Source: Eubacteriaceae bacterium (GTDB taxonomy: Bacteria > Bacillota > Clostridia > Peptostreptococcales > Anaerovoracaceae). Taken from it: DNA of 39,287 nucleotides. Shown here one piece after another: positions 32,652-39,287 of this stretch. A program made the translations under genes and the position numbers. The notes below the pieces were generated by a model, which saw only the letters and a program-made list of their open reading frames with translations, searched no databases and was not told the origin of the DNA. Numbering within the stretch: position 1 is the stretch's first letter; each line of letters starts with the position of its first letter. The stretch spans positions 1 through 39,287 of the forward strand of contig JAQYNQ010000113.1 in the NCBI GenBank assembly GCA_028727785.1, read 5' to 3'.

Positions 32652-35393
32652 ATGGAAAAGAATTTAGCTAAAAATTATAATCCTAAAGATTTCGAAGACA
32701 GAATTTATCAGATGTGGGAGGAAAAAGGCGCTTTCAGAGCAGAAGTTGACCCTGAAAAGCAGCCGTTTGCAATTGTAATGCCACCTCCAAATATTACAGG
32801 ACAGCTGCATATGGGGCATGCACTGGACCAGACCCTTCAGGATGTTCTGACAAGATGGAAGAGAATGCAGGGATACAGTGCGCTCTGGCTGCCGGGTTCT
32901 GACCACGCAAGTATCGCAACTGAAGTAAAGGTTGTAGAAAAAATCAGAGAAGAAGAAGGTAAGGAAAAGGAAGACCTTGGTCGTGAAGAATTCCTGAAGA
33001 GAGCATGGGCGTGGAAGGAAGAATACGGCGGAAGAATTACCAGACAGTGCCGTAAGCTTGGCGACTCCTGTGACTGGAGCAGGGAAAGATTCACTATGGA
33101 TGAAGGCTGCAACAAGGCAGTTAAGCACTTCTTCGTAAAACTGTACGAAAAGGGATTAATCTATAAAGGAAACAGACTTATCAACTGGTGTCCTCAATGC
33201 GGAACTTCTCTTTCTGATGCTGAAGTAGACCACGAAGATAAGAACGGCATGTACTGGTACTTCAGATATCCTGCTGCTGAAGAAGGCGGTCAGGATATAG
33301 TAGTTGCAACATCCAGACCTGAAACAATGTTCGGAGACGTTGCAATCGCTGTACACCCAAGCGATGAAAGATATAAGGATATGGTTGGCAAAAAGGTTAT
33401 CCTTCCACTGGTTGGAAGAGAGATTCCTATCATCGCAGACCAGTATCCGGATCCTGAAAAGGGTACAGGTGCAGTAAAGATTACTCCTGCTCACGATCCT
33501 AACGACTTTGAAGTAGGACAGAGAGCGGATCTGGAAAGCCTGTCATGCATCAATCCAGATGCTACAATGAACAGCCTTGCAGGAAAGTACGAGGGCATGG
33601 ACCGTTACGAATGCAGAAAGCAGTGGGTTGCTGACCTTGATGCTGCAGGATATCTTGTAAAGACAGAAGAAAAGGTAATTCCGGCAGGTACATGCTACAG
33701 ATGTCATACAGTAATAGAATCTATGCTTTCAGACCAGTGGTTTGTAAAGATGGAAGAGCTTGCCAAGCCGGCAATTGAAGCTGCTAAGTCAGGCAGATTG
33801 AAGCACGTTCCTGAAAGATTCGAAAAGACTTACCTTCACTGGCTGGAAGAAATCAGAGACTGGTGTATTTCCAGACAGCTGTGGTGGGGTCACAGAATTC
33901 CTGCATGGTACTGCCAGGAATGCGGAGAAATCATCGTATCGGAAGATACTCCACATACCTGTACAAAATGCGGAAGCACAGATCTGAAACAGGATGAGGA
34001 TGTTCTTGATACATGGTTCTCATCAGCACTGTGGCCTTTCTCAACCTTAGGCTGGCCTGAAAAAACTCCTGAACTGGACTACTTCTATCCAACAGATGTT
34101 CTGGTTACAGGATATGATATTATCTTCTTCTGGGTAGTAAGAATGGTATTCTCAGGATGTGAAACTATGGGAGATATTCCTTTCCATGATGTTTATATCC
34201 ATGGACTTGTAAGAGATGCTCAGGGAAGAAAGATGAGCAAGTCCTTAGGCAATGGAATCGATCCTCTTGAAGTAATCGACCAGTATGGTGCTGACGCATT
34301 AAGATTCATGCTTACAAACGGTATCACACCGGGTAACGACATGAGATTTACTGAAGATAAGATTGAAGCTGCAAGAAACTTTGCAAACAAGCTTTGGAAT
34401 GCCTCAAGATTCGTAATTATGAACCTTCAGGACGAAGACGGAAACTTCAGAGAACTGGCAAGGTGCTGCGCAGACTGCTGCGGAATGGCTTGCGGGGACA
34501 CAAACAATTTCAGCAATATTGCACTTAGAGATGAAGATAAGTGGATTATCAGCAGAGTTAACGAAGCAGCTGACTATGTTACAAAGGCTCTTGAAAAGTA
34601 CGACCTTGCGTTAGCAGGACAGAGAGTACACGAACTTATCTGGAACGAATACTGCGACTGGTACATCGAACTGGTTAAGAAGAGACTGTGGTCAGATGAT
34701 GAAGAGGACAAGAAGGTTGTAAGATTCGTTCTTGTAATGGCTCTGAAGAACATGCTTGAAATGCTTCATCCATTCATGCCATTTATCACAGAAGAAATCT
34801 GGTCATTCCTTCCACACTCAGACTGTGAAAGAGAAGGAAATCCTGACTGCTTCCTGATTAAGGCAAAGTGGCCTGAATTTGACGAAAACAGAGTCTTCAC
34901 AGAAGAAGAAAACAAGATTGAGGTTGCAATGGAGGCAATTCGTGCAATCAGAAATATCAAAGCTGAAGCAGATGCAGCTCCTAGCAAGGCTCTGGATGCG
35001 TTCATTTACGCAGAAGAAGAAAAAATGGATGTTGTCAAAGCCGGCGAAAGATATATCAGAGATCTTGCCAACATTAAGAACATTACTTTTGTAACTGACA
35101 AGAAAGATGTTCCTGAAGAAGTAATGTCAGCCGTAATCAGCGGTGCAGAAATCTTCATTCCTCTTGACGAGCTTGTGGACTTTAACGCTGAATTTGAAAG
35201 ACTGACTAAGGAAAAGAAAAAACTTGAAGGCGAAGTAGCAAGAGTAAAGGGTAAGCTTTCAAATCAGGGATTCATTTCAAAGGCTCCTGAAAAGGTTATC
35301 AACGAAGAAAGGGAAAAGCAGGTTAAGTATGAAGCACAGCTTGCAGGAGTAGTTGAAAGACTTGAACTTGTTGCAAAGAAGCTTAACAAATAG
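32652..35393 (+). CDS. valS: Valyl-tRNA synthetase
   Basis: The 913-residue class I synthetase charges tRNA-Val. Motifs are [15 protein letters not shown] (HIGH), [12 protein letters not shown] (KMSKS), an editing domain in between, two zinc-type cysteine sets (WCPQCG; YCQECG...CTKCG), and a C-terminal coiled-coil arm ([22 protein letters not shown]). The ORF track start (32541) lies inside the T-box; ATG 32652 ([14 protein letters not shown]) fits the family, although AAGGAG is a long 15 bases upstream. One oddity is a cysteine-rich stretch [13 protein letters not shown] at the junction to the anticodon-binding domain (34462-34500), where relatives usually have a short, cysteine-free link. 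Expression is under T-box control. Confidence 0.96.
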   Translation: MEKNLAKNYNPKDFEDRIYQMWEEKGAFRAEVDPEKQPFAIVMPPPNITGQLHMGHALDQTLQDVLTRWKRMQGYSALWLPGSDHASIATEVKVVEKIREEEGKEKEDLGREEFLKRAWAWKEEYGGRITRQCRKLGDSCDWSRERFTMDEGCNKAVKHFFVKLYEKGLIYKGNRLINWCPQCGTSLSDAEVDHEDKNGMYWYFRYPAAEEGGQDIVVATSRPETMFGDVAIAVHPSDERYKDMVGKKVILPLVGREIPIIADQYPDPEKGTGAVKITPAHDPNDFEVGQRADLESLSCINPDATMNSLAGKYEGMDRYECRKQWVADLDAAGYLVKTEEKVIPAGTCYRCHTVIESMLSDQWFVKMEELAKPAIEAAKSGRLKHVPERFEKTYLHWLEEIRDWCISRQLWWGHRIPAWYCQECGEIIVSEDTPHTCTKCGSTDLKQDEDVLDTWFSSALWPFSTLGWPEKTPELDYFYPTDVLVTGYDIIFFWVVRMVFSGCETMGDIPFHDVYIHGLVRDAQGRKMSKSLGNGIDPLEVIDQYGADALRFMLTNGITPGNDMRFTEDKIEAARNFANKLWNASRFVIMNLQDEDGNFRELARCCADCCGMACGDTNNFSNIALRDEDKWIISRVNEAADYVTKALEKYDLALAGQRVHELIWNEYCDWYIELVKKRLWSDDEEDKKVVRFVLVMALKNMLEMLHPFMPFITEEIWSFLPHSDCEREGNPDCFLIKAKWPEFDENRVFTEEENKIEVAMEAIRAIRNIKAEADAAPSKALDAFIYAEEEKMDVVKAGERYIRDLANIKNITFVTDKKDVPEEVMSAVISGAEIFIPLDELVDFNAEFERLTKEKKKLEGEVARVKGKLSNQGFISKAPEKVINEEREKQVKYEAQLAGVVERLELVAKKLNK

Positions 35394-35426
35394 AATATTT
35401 TAAGGTAGAGAAAGAGAAGATAATCA

Positions 35427-36791
35427 ATGAATGCGGTAGAAAAAATTGGAGAATTTTTAAAATTCGGAAGCGTTCTTGGCCTGGAAAGAATGAATGTCCT
35501 CCTTGAAAAGCTGGGCAATCCGCAGGATTCTCTTAAGGTGATACATGTTGCCGGAACTAATGGCAAAGGCTCTATCTGCAGGTATATTTATGAGGTGTTA
35601 CAGGCCGGAGGGTATAAAACCGGCCTCTACACCTCTCCTTATATAGAGGTTTTTAACGAAAGAATAGAGTTTGACCATGAATACATTTCTGACAGCGACC
35701 TGGAGATTTATACTGACAGGGTCATAGAAAAGGCTCGCGAAATGGTTGACGAGGGTCACGACTCGCCAACAGAATTTGAAATTACAACAGCAATAGGTTT
35801 CCTGTATTTTGCAGAGAAAAAAGCTGATTACGTTGTTCTGGAGGTTGGACTGGGCGGTACAGGGGATTCAACTAATGTAGTATCCAAACCTGTTGCCTCT
35901 GTTATTGCATCTATTTCTCTGGATCACACTGACAGACTGGGAAACACAATCGCTGAAATTGCTGCTGAAAAGTCGGGAATAATAAAAGAAGGGTGTCCTG
36001 TAATTACCAGTGCAGCAGATCCTGAAGCACTTGATGTAATTACAAGAACTGCTATTATGAAGCATGCACCGATCTATTACAGCAAAGACGGAAAGTTTGA
36101 GGTACTGGAGGAAAATCTTCACGGGTGCATCTTTATGGCTGTTCCGCCTGTAAACGATGCCTGCACATGCAGTGGCTGCAGCGGCTGTAAGACCGATGAC
36201 TCAGGAAGTGCCGGGGGCGTGTGCGGAGCCGGCACTGCCGGATACGTGCTTCAGATTGGGATGCTTGGCAGACACCAGATAGAAAACGCTATGGCTGCTT
36301 TGACGACTTTAGTTGTAGCAAGAGAAAACGGAGACATTGACATTTCAGATGATGCTATCATCCGTGGTTTTGCTGAGGCAAAGCACATCGGACGTTTTGA
36401 AATAATGCAGGAAAAGCCATATGTAATTATTGATGGCGCTCATAATGCTGATGGTTCAAGAGCACTTAGAGATGCTGTGGAAAAGTTTTTCCCGGGAAAA
36501 AAGGTTCAGATGGTTGTGGGGATGCTTGCAGACAAGGACGTTGAGCGTGCTCTGACAAATTTCAGAGCTGTTGCCGAAGACTTTATTGTTACAGAGCCGG
36601 ATAACCCTAGAAAGATGTCGGCAGAAAAGCTTGCCGGAATAATTCGCGGCACAGGAACTGAAAATGTGACTGTGGCTTCTGGCGTTAAGGAAGCGGTAAA
36701 TATGGCAAAGGAAAGGTTTGCCGACTACGATCTTACTTTATTCGCGGGTTCGCTATATTTAATTGGTGAAATAAGGGGGATGCTTAAGTAA
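35427..36791 (+). CDS. folC: Folylpolyglutamate synthase / dihydrofolate synthase
   Basis: The 454-residue Mur-ligase-family enzyme adds glutamate to folates, and in bifunctional forms to dihydropteroate. Visible are the P-loop HVAGTNGKGSICRY (residues about 40-53), LYTSPY, FEITTAIGFLYFAEKKADYVVLEVGLGGTGDSTNVV, the His-containing SLDHTDRLG, GRHQIENA, and IIDGAHNADGSRAL in the C-terminal domain. A GC-rich insertion of about 30 residues, ACTCSGCSGCKTDDSGSAGGVCGAG (about residues 240-270), sits before the LGRHQ motif and is absent from typical FolC. The stop overlaps the GNAT start (TAATG). It follows valS by 33 bases with no terminator. Confidence 0.93.
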   Translation: MNAVEKIGEFLKFGSVLGLERMNVLLEKLGNPQDSLKVIHVAGTNGKGSICRYIYEVLQAGGYKTGLYTSPYIEVFNERIEFDHEYISDSDLEIYTDRVIEKAREMVDEGHDSPTEFEITTAIGFLYFAEKKADYVVLEVGLGGTGDSTNVVSKPVASVIASISLDHTDRLGNTIAEIAAEKSGIIKEGCPVITSAADPEALDVITRTAIMKHAPIYYSKDGKFEVLEENLHGCIFMAVPPVNDACTCSGCSGCKTDDSGSAGGVCGAGTAGYVLQIGMLGRHQIENAMAALTTLVVARENGDIDISDDAIIRGFAEAKHIGRFEIMQEKPYVIIDGAHNADGSRALRDAVEKFFPGKKVQMVVGMLADKDVERALTNFRAVAEDFIVTEPDNPRKMSAEKLAGIIRGTGTENVTVASGVKEAVNMAKERFADYDLTLFAGSLYLIGEIRGMLK

Positions 36792-37237
36792 TGTTTCAGT
36801 TAAGAATGAAGCAGACTGACGAGTACGAGAGACTTGTAAAGTTTTTTGTGGAGCAGGGTCTGGAATTTGACGGTGATGAGGAAGTTGACACTGATATAGT
36901 CAGATGCTACAAAGTCACACATGGAGAAGATCACCTGGTTGGAGGTTTTGTTATTGCAAAGCGCCAGGGAGAATTTATTATCGACGGCATTGCTGTAGAG
37001 CCTGTGTACAGAAAGATGCAGGTGGGCAGAATCATGCTGGAAAAAGCTATAAAGGTGGTAAAGGAGCTTGGCGGAAAAGGAATCTGTCTTGTTGCAAGAG
37101 CGCCGGGATTCTTCAGAAAATATGGTTTTACTACTGTGGCTCCTGAGGATGCACCTGACTTTTTTGAATGCAGGCATTGCCCGCAGTATCAGGTGAGCTG
37201 CCATCCGGAGGTTATGAGATTGGAGTTTGATGAATGA
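36791..37237 (+). CDS. GNAT-family N-acetyltransferase
   Basis: The 148-residue protein has the GNAT fold. The acetyl-CoA-binding loop is in IDGIAVEPVYRKMQVGRIMLEKAI (a variant of the R/QxxGxG/A loop), followed by ICLVARAPGFFRKYGF. The C-terminus has CRHCPQYQVSC, a cysteine arrangement that I also associate with other clostridial GNATs. The acceptor is unknown. Its start overlaps the folC stop and its stop overlaps the start of the exporter gene by four bases (ATGA), so the three are translationally coupled. Confidence 0.85.
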   Translation: MFQLRMKQTDEYERLVKFFVEQGLEFDGDEEVDTDIVRCYKVTHGEDHLVGGFVIAKRQGEFIIDGIAVEPVYRKMQVGRIMLEKAIKVVKELGGKGICLVARAPGFFRKYGFTTVAPEDAPDFFECRHCPQYQVSCHPEVMRLEFDE

Positions 37238-38010
37238 TGAATGAACAGAACTTCCATATTGTTCTTCAGGGCATTCTGGATGTAGGCGAAGAGATGATGG
37301 TTGCCGGAGCTGAAATCTATCGTGTAGAGGACAGCATAGAGAGAATGTGCAATGCATACGGAGCTAATCCGGGAAGAAGCAATGTTTTCATTATTACAAG
37401 CAATATTCAGGTGACTATTGAGGCGCCTAATGGAGAAATTATTACACAGATAAGAAGAATTCTTCGCAGCGACGTGAATTTTGACAGACTGGCAAGGCTT
37501 AATGACTTGTGCCGCAGAATCTGTGCAACTACCCCTGATGTAGATGAACTTCAGGCTGAACTTAATAAGATTATGAGCAAAGCGGATCAGAGGTGGCCTG
37601 TAAAATTCCTGGGTGGAATACTGGCAGCAAGTTTTTTCGCCATTTTCTTCGGAGGATCTGTTATGGATGCTGTGGCAACCGGAATAATTGCATTTCCTAT
37701 TGTTTTGCTGCAGAATAAATCCAGACTGAAAAATGACAATAAGATTGTATTCACCTTCTATTTGTCTGTAATTGCCGGTGTGCTGTCTCATCTCATGGCT
37801 ATGCTGGGGATTGGCGACAGCTGTGATCACATAATGATCGGATGTATAATGCTGCTGATTCCGGGAATTGCCCTGACTAATTCTGCAAGAGATATTCTTA
37901 TGGGGGACACTGCATCGGGACTTCTGCGCTTTGCGGATTCTCTTATTAATGCTGTGGTTATTGCCTGTGGATTTGCACTTAGTATGGTACTGTTAGGGGG
38001 GCTGATATAA
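37234..38010 (+). CDS. ThrE-type threonine/serine exporter, large half
   Basis: The 258-residue protein matches the N-terminal half of ThrE/ThrP exporters (the former DUF1212). A soluble domain covers residues about 1-115 (MMVAGAEIYRVEDSIERMCNAYG, then NVFIITSNIQVTIEAPNGE). Five membrane helices follow, with the conserved PLxPG-like LLIPGIALTNSARDILMGDTASGLLR. It should form an inner-membrane exporter with the next gene product. It overlaps the GNAT gene by four bases, and the partner starts right after its stop. Substrate (threonine or serine) is from the family; the link to IlvA-dependent isoleucine synthesis is inference. Confidence 0.9.
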   Translation: MMNEQNFHIVLQGILDVGEEMMVAGAEIYRVEDSIERMCNAYGANPGRSNVFIITSNIQVTIEAPNGEIITQIRRILRSDVNFDRLARLNDLCRRICATTPDVDELQAELNKIMSKADQRWPVKFLGGILAASFFAIFFGGSVMDAVATGIIAFPIVLLQNKSRLKNDNKIVFTFYLSVIAGVLSHLMAMLGIGDSCDHIMIGCIMLLIPGIALTNSARDILMGDTASGLLRFADSLINAVVIACGFALSMVLLGGLI

Positions 38011-38460
38011 ATGAATGATATTATTGTCCAGCTTGTAGCAGCCGCTCTTGGTTCAGTAGGCTTTGCACTGATTCTGAAGGTGAATAAAAACCTTCTTATT
38101 TACGCAGCTTTAGGTGGACTTATTACCTGGGGAATATATCTTCTGGTATATGAGTATTTCCCGAGTCTTTTTATTGGCAATTTTGTGGCCTCCATATTTG
38201 TAGGCCTGTATGCGGAGATTATGGCAAGAGCGAAGAAAATACCTACCACAGTTTTCCTTACATCTGCAAGTATTCCTCTGATTCCGGGAGGCAGGCTGTA
38301 CTATTCTATGGCAGGTCTTGTTTCTTCTGACGGGGACATGTTTGCAGAAAATGCCAAGGCGACTTTGCTTATTGTTCTGGGAATTGTAGTCGGTCTGGTT
38401 GTAACGGCTATTTTTACAAAGTATTTTTACAGGATCATTAACGGGCGCGGGAAAATATAA
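38011..38460 (+). CDS. ThrE-type threonine/serine exporter, small half
   Basis: The 149-residue, five-helix membrane protein corresponds to the C-terminal half of ThrE (DUF3815 type). It has the typical SIPLIPGGRLYYSMAGLVSSD and the long hydrophobic ends. It starts with no gap after the large half (TAA ATG), the usual arrangement when the exporter is split into two polypeptides. An odd-numbered helix count in each half is consistent with assembly into one complex. Export of threonine or serine is inferred from the family. Confidence 0.9.
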   Translation: MNDIIVQLVAAALGSVGFALILKVNKNLLIYAALGGLITWGIYLLVYEYFPSLFIGNFVASIFVGLYAEIMARAKKIPTTVFLTSASIPLIPGGRLYYSMAGLVSSDGDMFAENAKATLLIVLGIVVGLVVTAIFTKYFYRIINGRGKI

Positions 38461-38475
38461 GCATATTTTGTTCTG

Positions 38476-38506
38476 CCGGTAATAGACTTTAATAAGGTTT
38501 TACCGG
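38476..38506 (+). repeat. Inverted repeat near the ribosome-binding site of the SSB-like gene
   Basis: CCGGTAA and TTACCGG (7 bp) flank a 17-base loop. The 3' arm ends at the GGGAGGGG ribosome-binding site of the next gene. It could modulate initiation or be chance. Confidence 0.35.
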
Positions 38507-38518
38507 GAGGGGAAAAGA

Positions 38519-39151
38519 ATGTTAATATCAGAAGCGGGACTGGAGACTAACACAGTCCATTTATGTGGTGAAATTATGGAGGCACCGGTGTTCAGTCATG
38601 AAACATACGGCGAATCCTTCTATACTTTTATTCTGGGTGTGGAGCGAAACAGTGGCTATGAGGATAAACTCAATGTTATGGTATCTGAAAGGCTTCTCTG
38701 TTTCTACAAACTAACACCTGGAGATACTGTTCTTGTATCGGGTCAGATAAGGACATACAACGAGCAGGTAAACGGGCGGAACAAACTGATAATTGTAGTG
38801 TTTGCACGGGAAATGGAAATTGTGGACCGGGATGAAGGACACTTCAATCAGGTATACCTGGAGGGTTTCATCTGCAAAACCCCCATAGGTCGGGTGTCGC
38901 CGCTGGGACGCAGAATCTGTGATATTATGCTGGCGGTGAACAGAATGTATAACAAATCTGACTACATACCATGTATTGCCTGGGGACGAAATGCTATTTT
39001 TGCAGAGAAGCTGTCCGTTGGCGATAAAATCTCTCTGACTGGGAGAATGCAGAGCCGTGAATATGGCAAGCGAATGGACGATGGAAGCTGTGAAACTCGC
39101 ACCGCCTTTGAAGTTTCTATTTTACAGCTTGAAAACTGTCGTGAGTGGTAG
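38519..39151 (+). CDS. Tandem OB-fold single-strand DNA-binding-like protein
   Basis: The 210-residue protein consists of two SSB-type OB folds. The first spans residues about 12-98 (NTVHLCGEIMEAPVFSHET...DTVLVSGQIRTY). The second spans about 108-205 (NQVYLEGFICKTPIGRV...SDYIPCIAWGRNAIFAEKLSVGDKISLTGRMQSREY), which closely follows the SSB/PriB pattern. It lacks the disordered tail and acidic C-terminal tip (DDIPF type) by which bacterial SSB recruits partners, ending instead in LENCREW. It is therefore unlikely to be the housekeeping SSB. Binding of single-stranded DNA or RNA is inferred. It has a GGGAGGGG ribosome-binding site. Confidence 0.85.
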   Translation: MLISEAGLETNTVHLCGEIMEAPVFSHETYGESFYTFILGVERNSGYEDKLNVMVSERLLCFYKLTPGDTVLVSGQIRTYNEQVNGRNKLIIVVFAREMEIVDRDEGHFNQVYLEGFICKTPIGRVSPLGRRICDIMLAVNRMYNKSDYIPCIAWGRNAIFAEKLSVGDKISLTGRMQSREYGKRMDDGSCETRTAFEVSILQLENCREW

Positions 39152-39197
39152 TAGAATTAATTTCGTATGAAACAAAAGAGGAAAGGAATAGACACGT

Positions 39198-39287
39198 ATG
39201 TTTAATAAAGATGCAACAGATAACAGCAAATAAAATGTTGACAATTACGAATTTATAAAGAAAGCTTCTCCAAAGGTAGGAGCTCTT
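39198..39287 (+). pseudogene. Edge ORF interrupted by an in-frame stop (or a leader mini-ORF)
   Basis: An ATG at 39198 after GGAAAGGAA encodes MFNKDATDNSK and then TAA (39231-39233). The same frame continues open to the window edge as NVDNYEFIKKASPKVGAL, which reads like real protein. Either the gene has a stop mutation or sequencing error, or the 11-codon ORF is separate and the true start is a later codon beyond the edge. The family cannot be named; the fragment loosely recalls the start of carboxymuconolactone decarboxylase-type proteins. Confidence 0.35.

Noticed and set aside
37150-37225. CxxC...C cluster at the end of the GNAT protein as a novel metal site
   Set aside because: As far as I recall, similar CxxCP...C tails are common in clostridial GNAT proteins, so I did not count it with the unusual ValS and FolC insertions.

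Overview
The window looks like the chromosome of an anaerobic, endospore-forming, low-to-medium-GC Firmicute of class Clostridia. The grounds are spoVS and a SpoIIM-like gene, formate-tetrahydrofolate ligase, a T-box leader on valS, A-rich Shine-Dalgarno/TATAAT-type signals, and AGA-rich arginine codons. A Peptostreptococcales/Anaerovoracaceae-type host is a guess from overall flavour, not shown by the sequence. I see no phage, insertion sequence, CRISPR array, tRNA or rRNA.

Layout. 1-2.6 kb: a truncated secreted-protein gene, a YprB-type exonuclease, a probable small RNA, spoVS and a nudF-type Nudix gene. 2.6-4.0 kb: a SpoIIM-like membrane protein and a XerD-like recombinase that has lost its catalytic tyrosine. 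4.1-7.9 kb: a housekeeping block of rplS, rbgA (ylqF), rnhB and fhs. 8.0-11.8 kb: a GlnK/GlnL-type two-component system followed by its likely target, an AGCS sodium:amino-acid symporter. 11.9-22.9 kb: a complete branched-chain amino-acid cluster, with leuA-leuC-leuD-leuB leftward and ilvB-ilvN-ilvC-ilvD-ilvA rightward from a shared divergent promoter region; ilvE lies separately near 30 kb. 23.1-28.6 kb: a rightward run of a D-cysteine desulfhydrase-type enzyme, an unknown membrane-anchored protein, an ABC exporter, a hexapeptide-repeat transferase, a purine nucleoside phosphorylase and a second Nudix hydrolase. 28.7-31.0 kb: ilvE and a DUF815 AAA ATPase leftward. 31.2-39.3 kb: a DUF2804 protein, T-box-controlled valS, folC, a GNAT acetyltransferase, a split ThrE-type threonine/serine exporter, a tandem OB-fold SSB-like protein, and a broken or leader-type ORF at the edge.

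How it fits together. IlvA feeds 2-oxobutanoate into IlvBN-IlvC-IlvD, LeuACDB extends 2-oxoisovalerate towards leucine, and IlvE closes all three branches. ValS consumes valine under tRNA-Val control, and the ThrE-like pair could export surplus threonine, the substrate of IlvA. 

The points most worth a second look are: (1) a leftward approximately 90-nt RNA between yprB and spoVS, with its own consensus promoter, two hairpins with C-rich loops and an intrinsic terminator; (2) a full-length XerD-like protein in which the Lys, second His and nucleophilic Tyr of the active site are Glu, Asn and Phe; (3) rbgA, whose conserved N-terminus and Shine-Dalgarno demand a non-canonical ATC (or ATT) start; (4) three tandem 10-bp repeats at the AGCS promoter; and (5) cysteine-rich insertions in the adjacent valS and folC genes.
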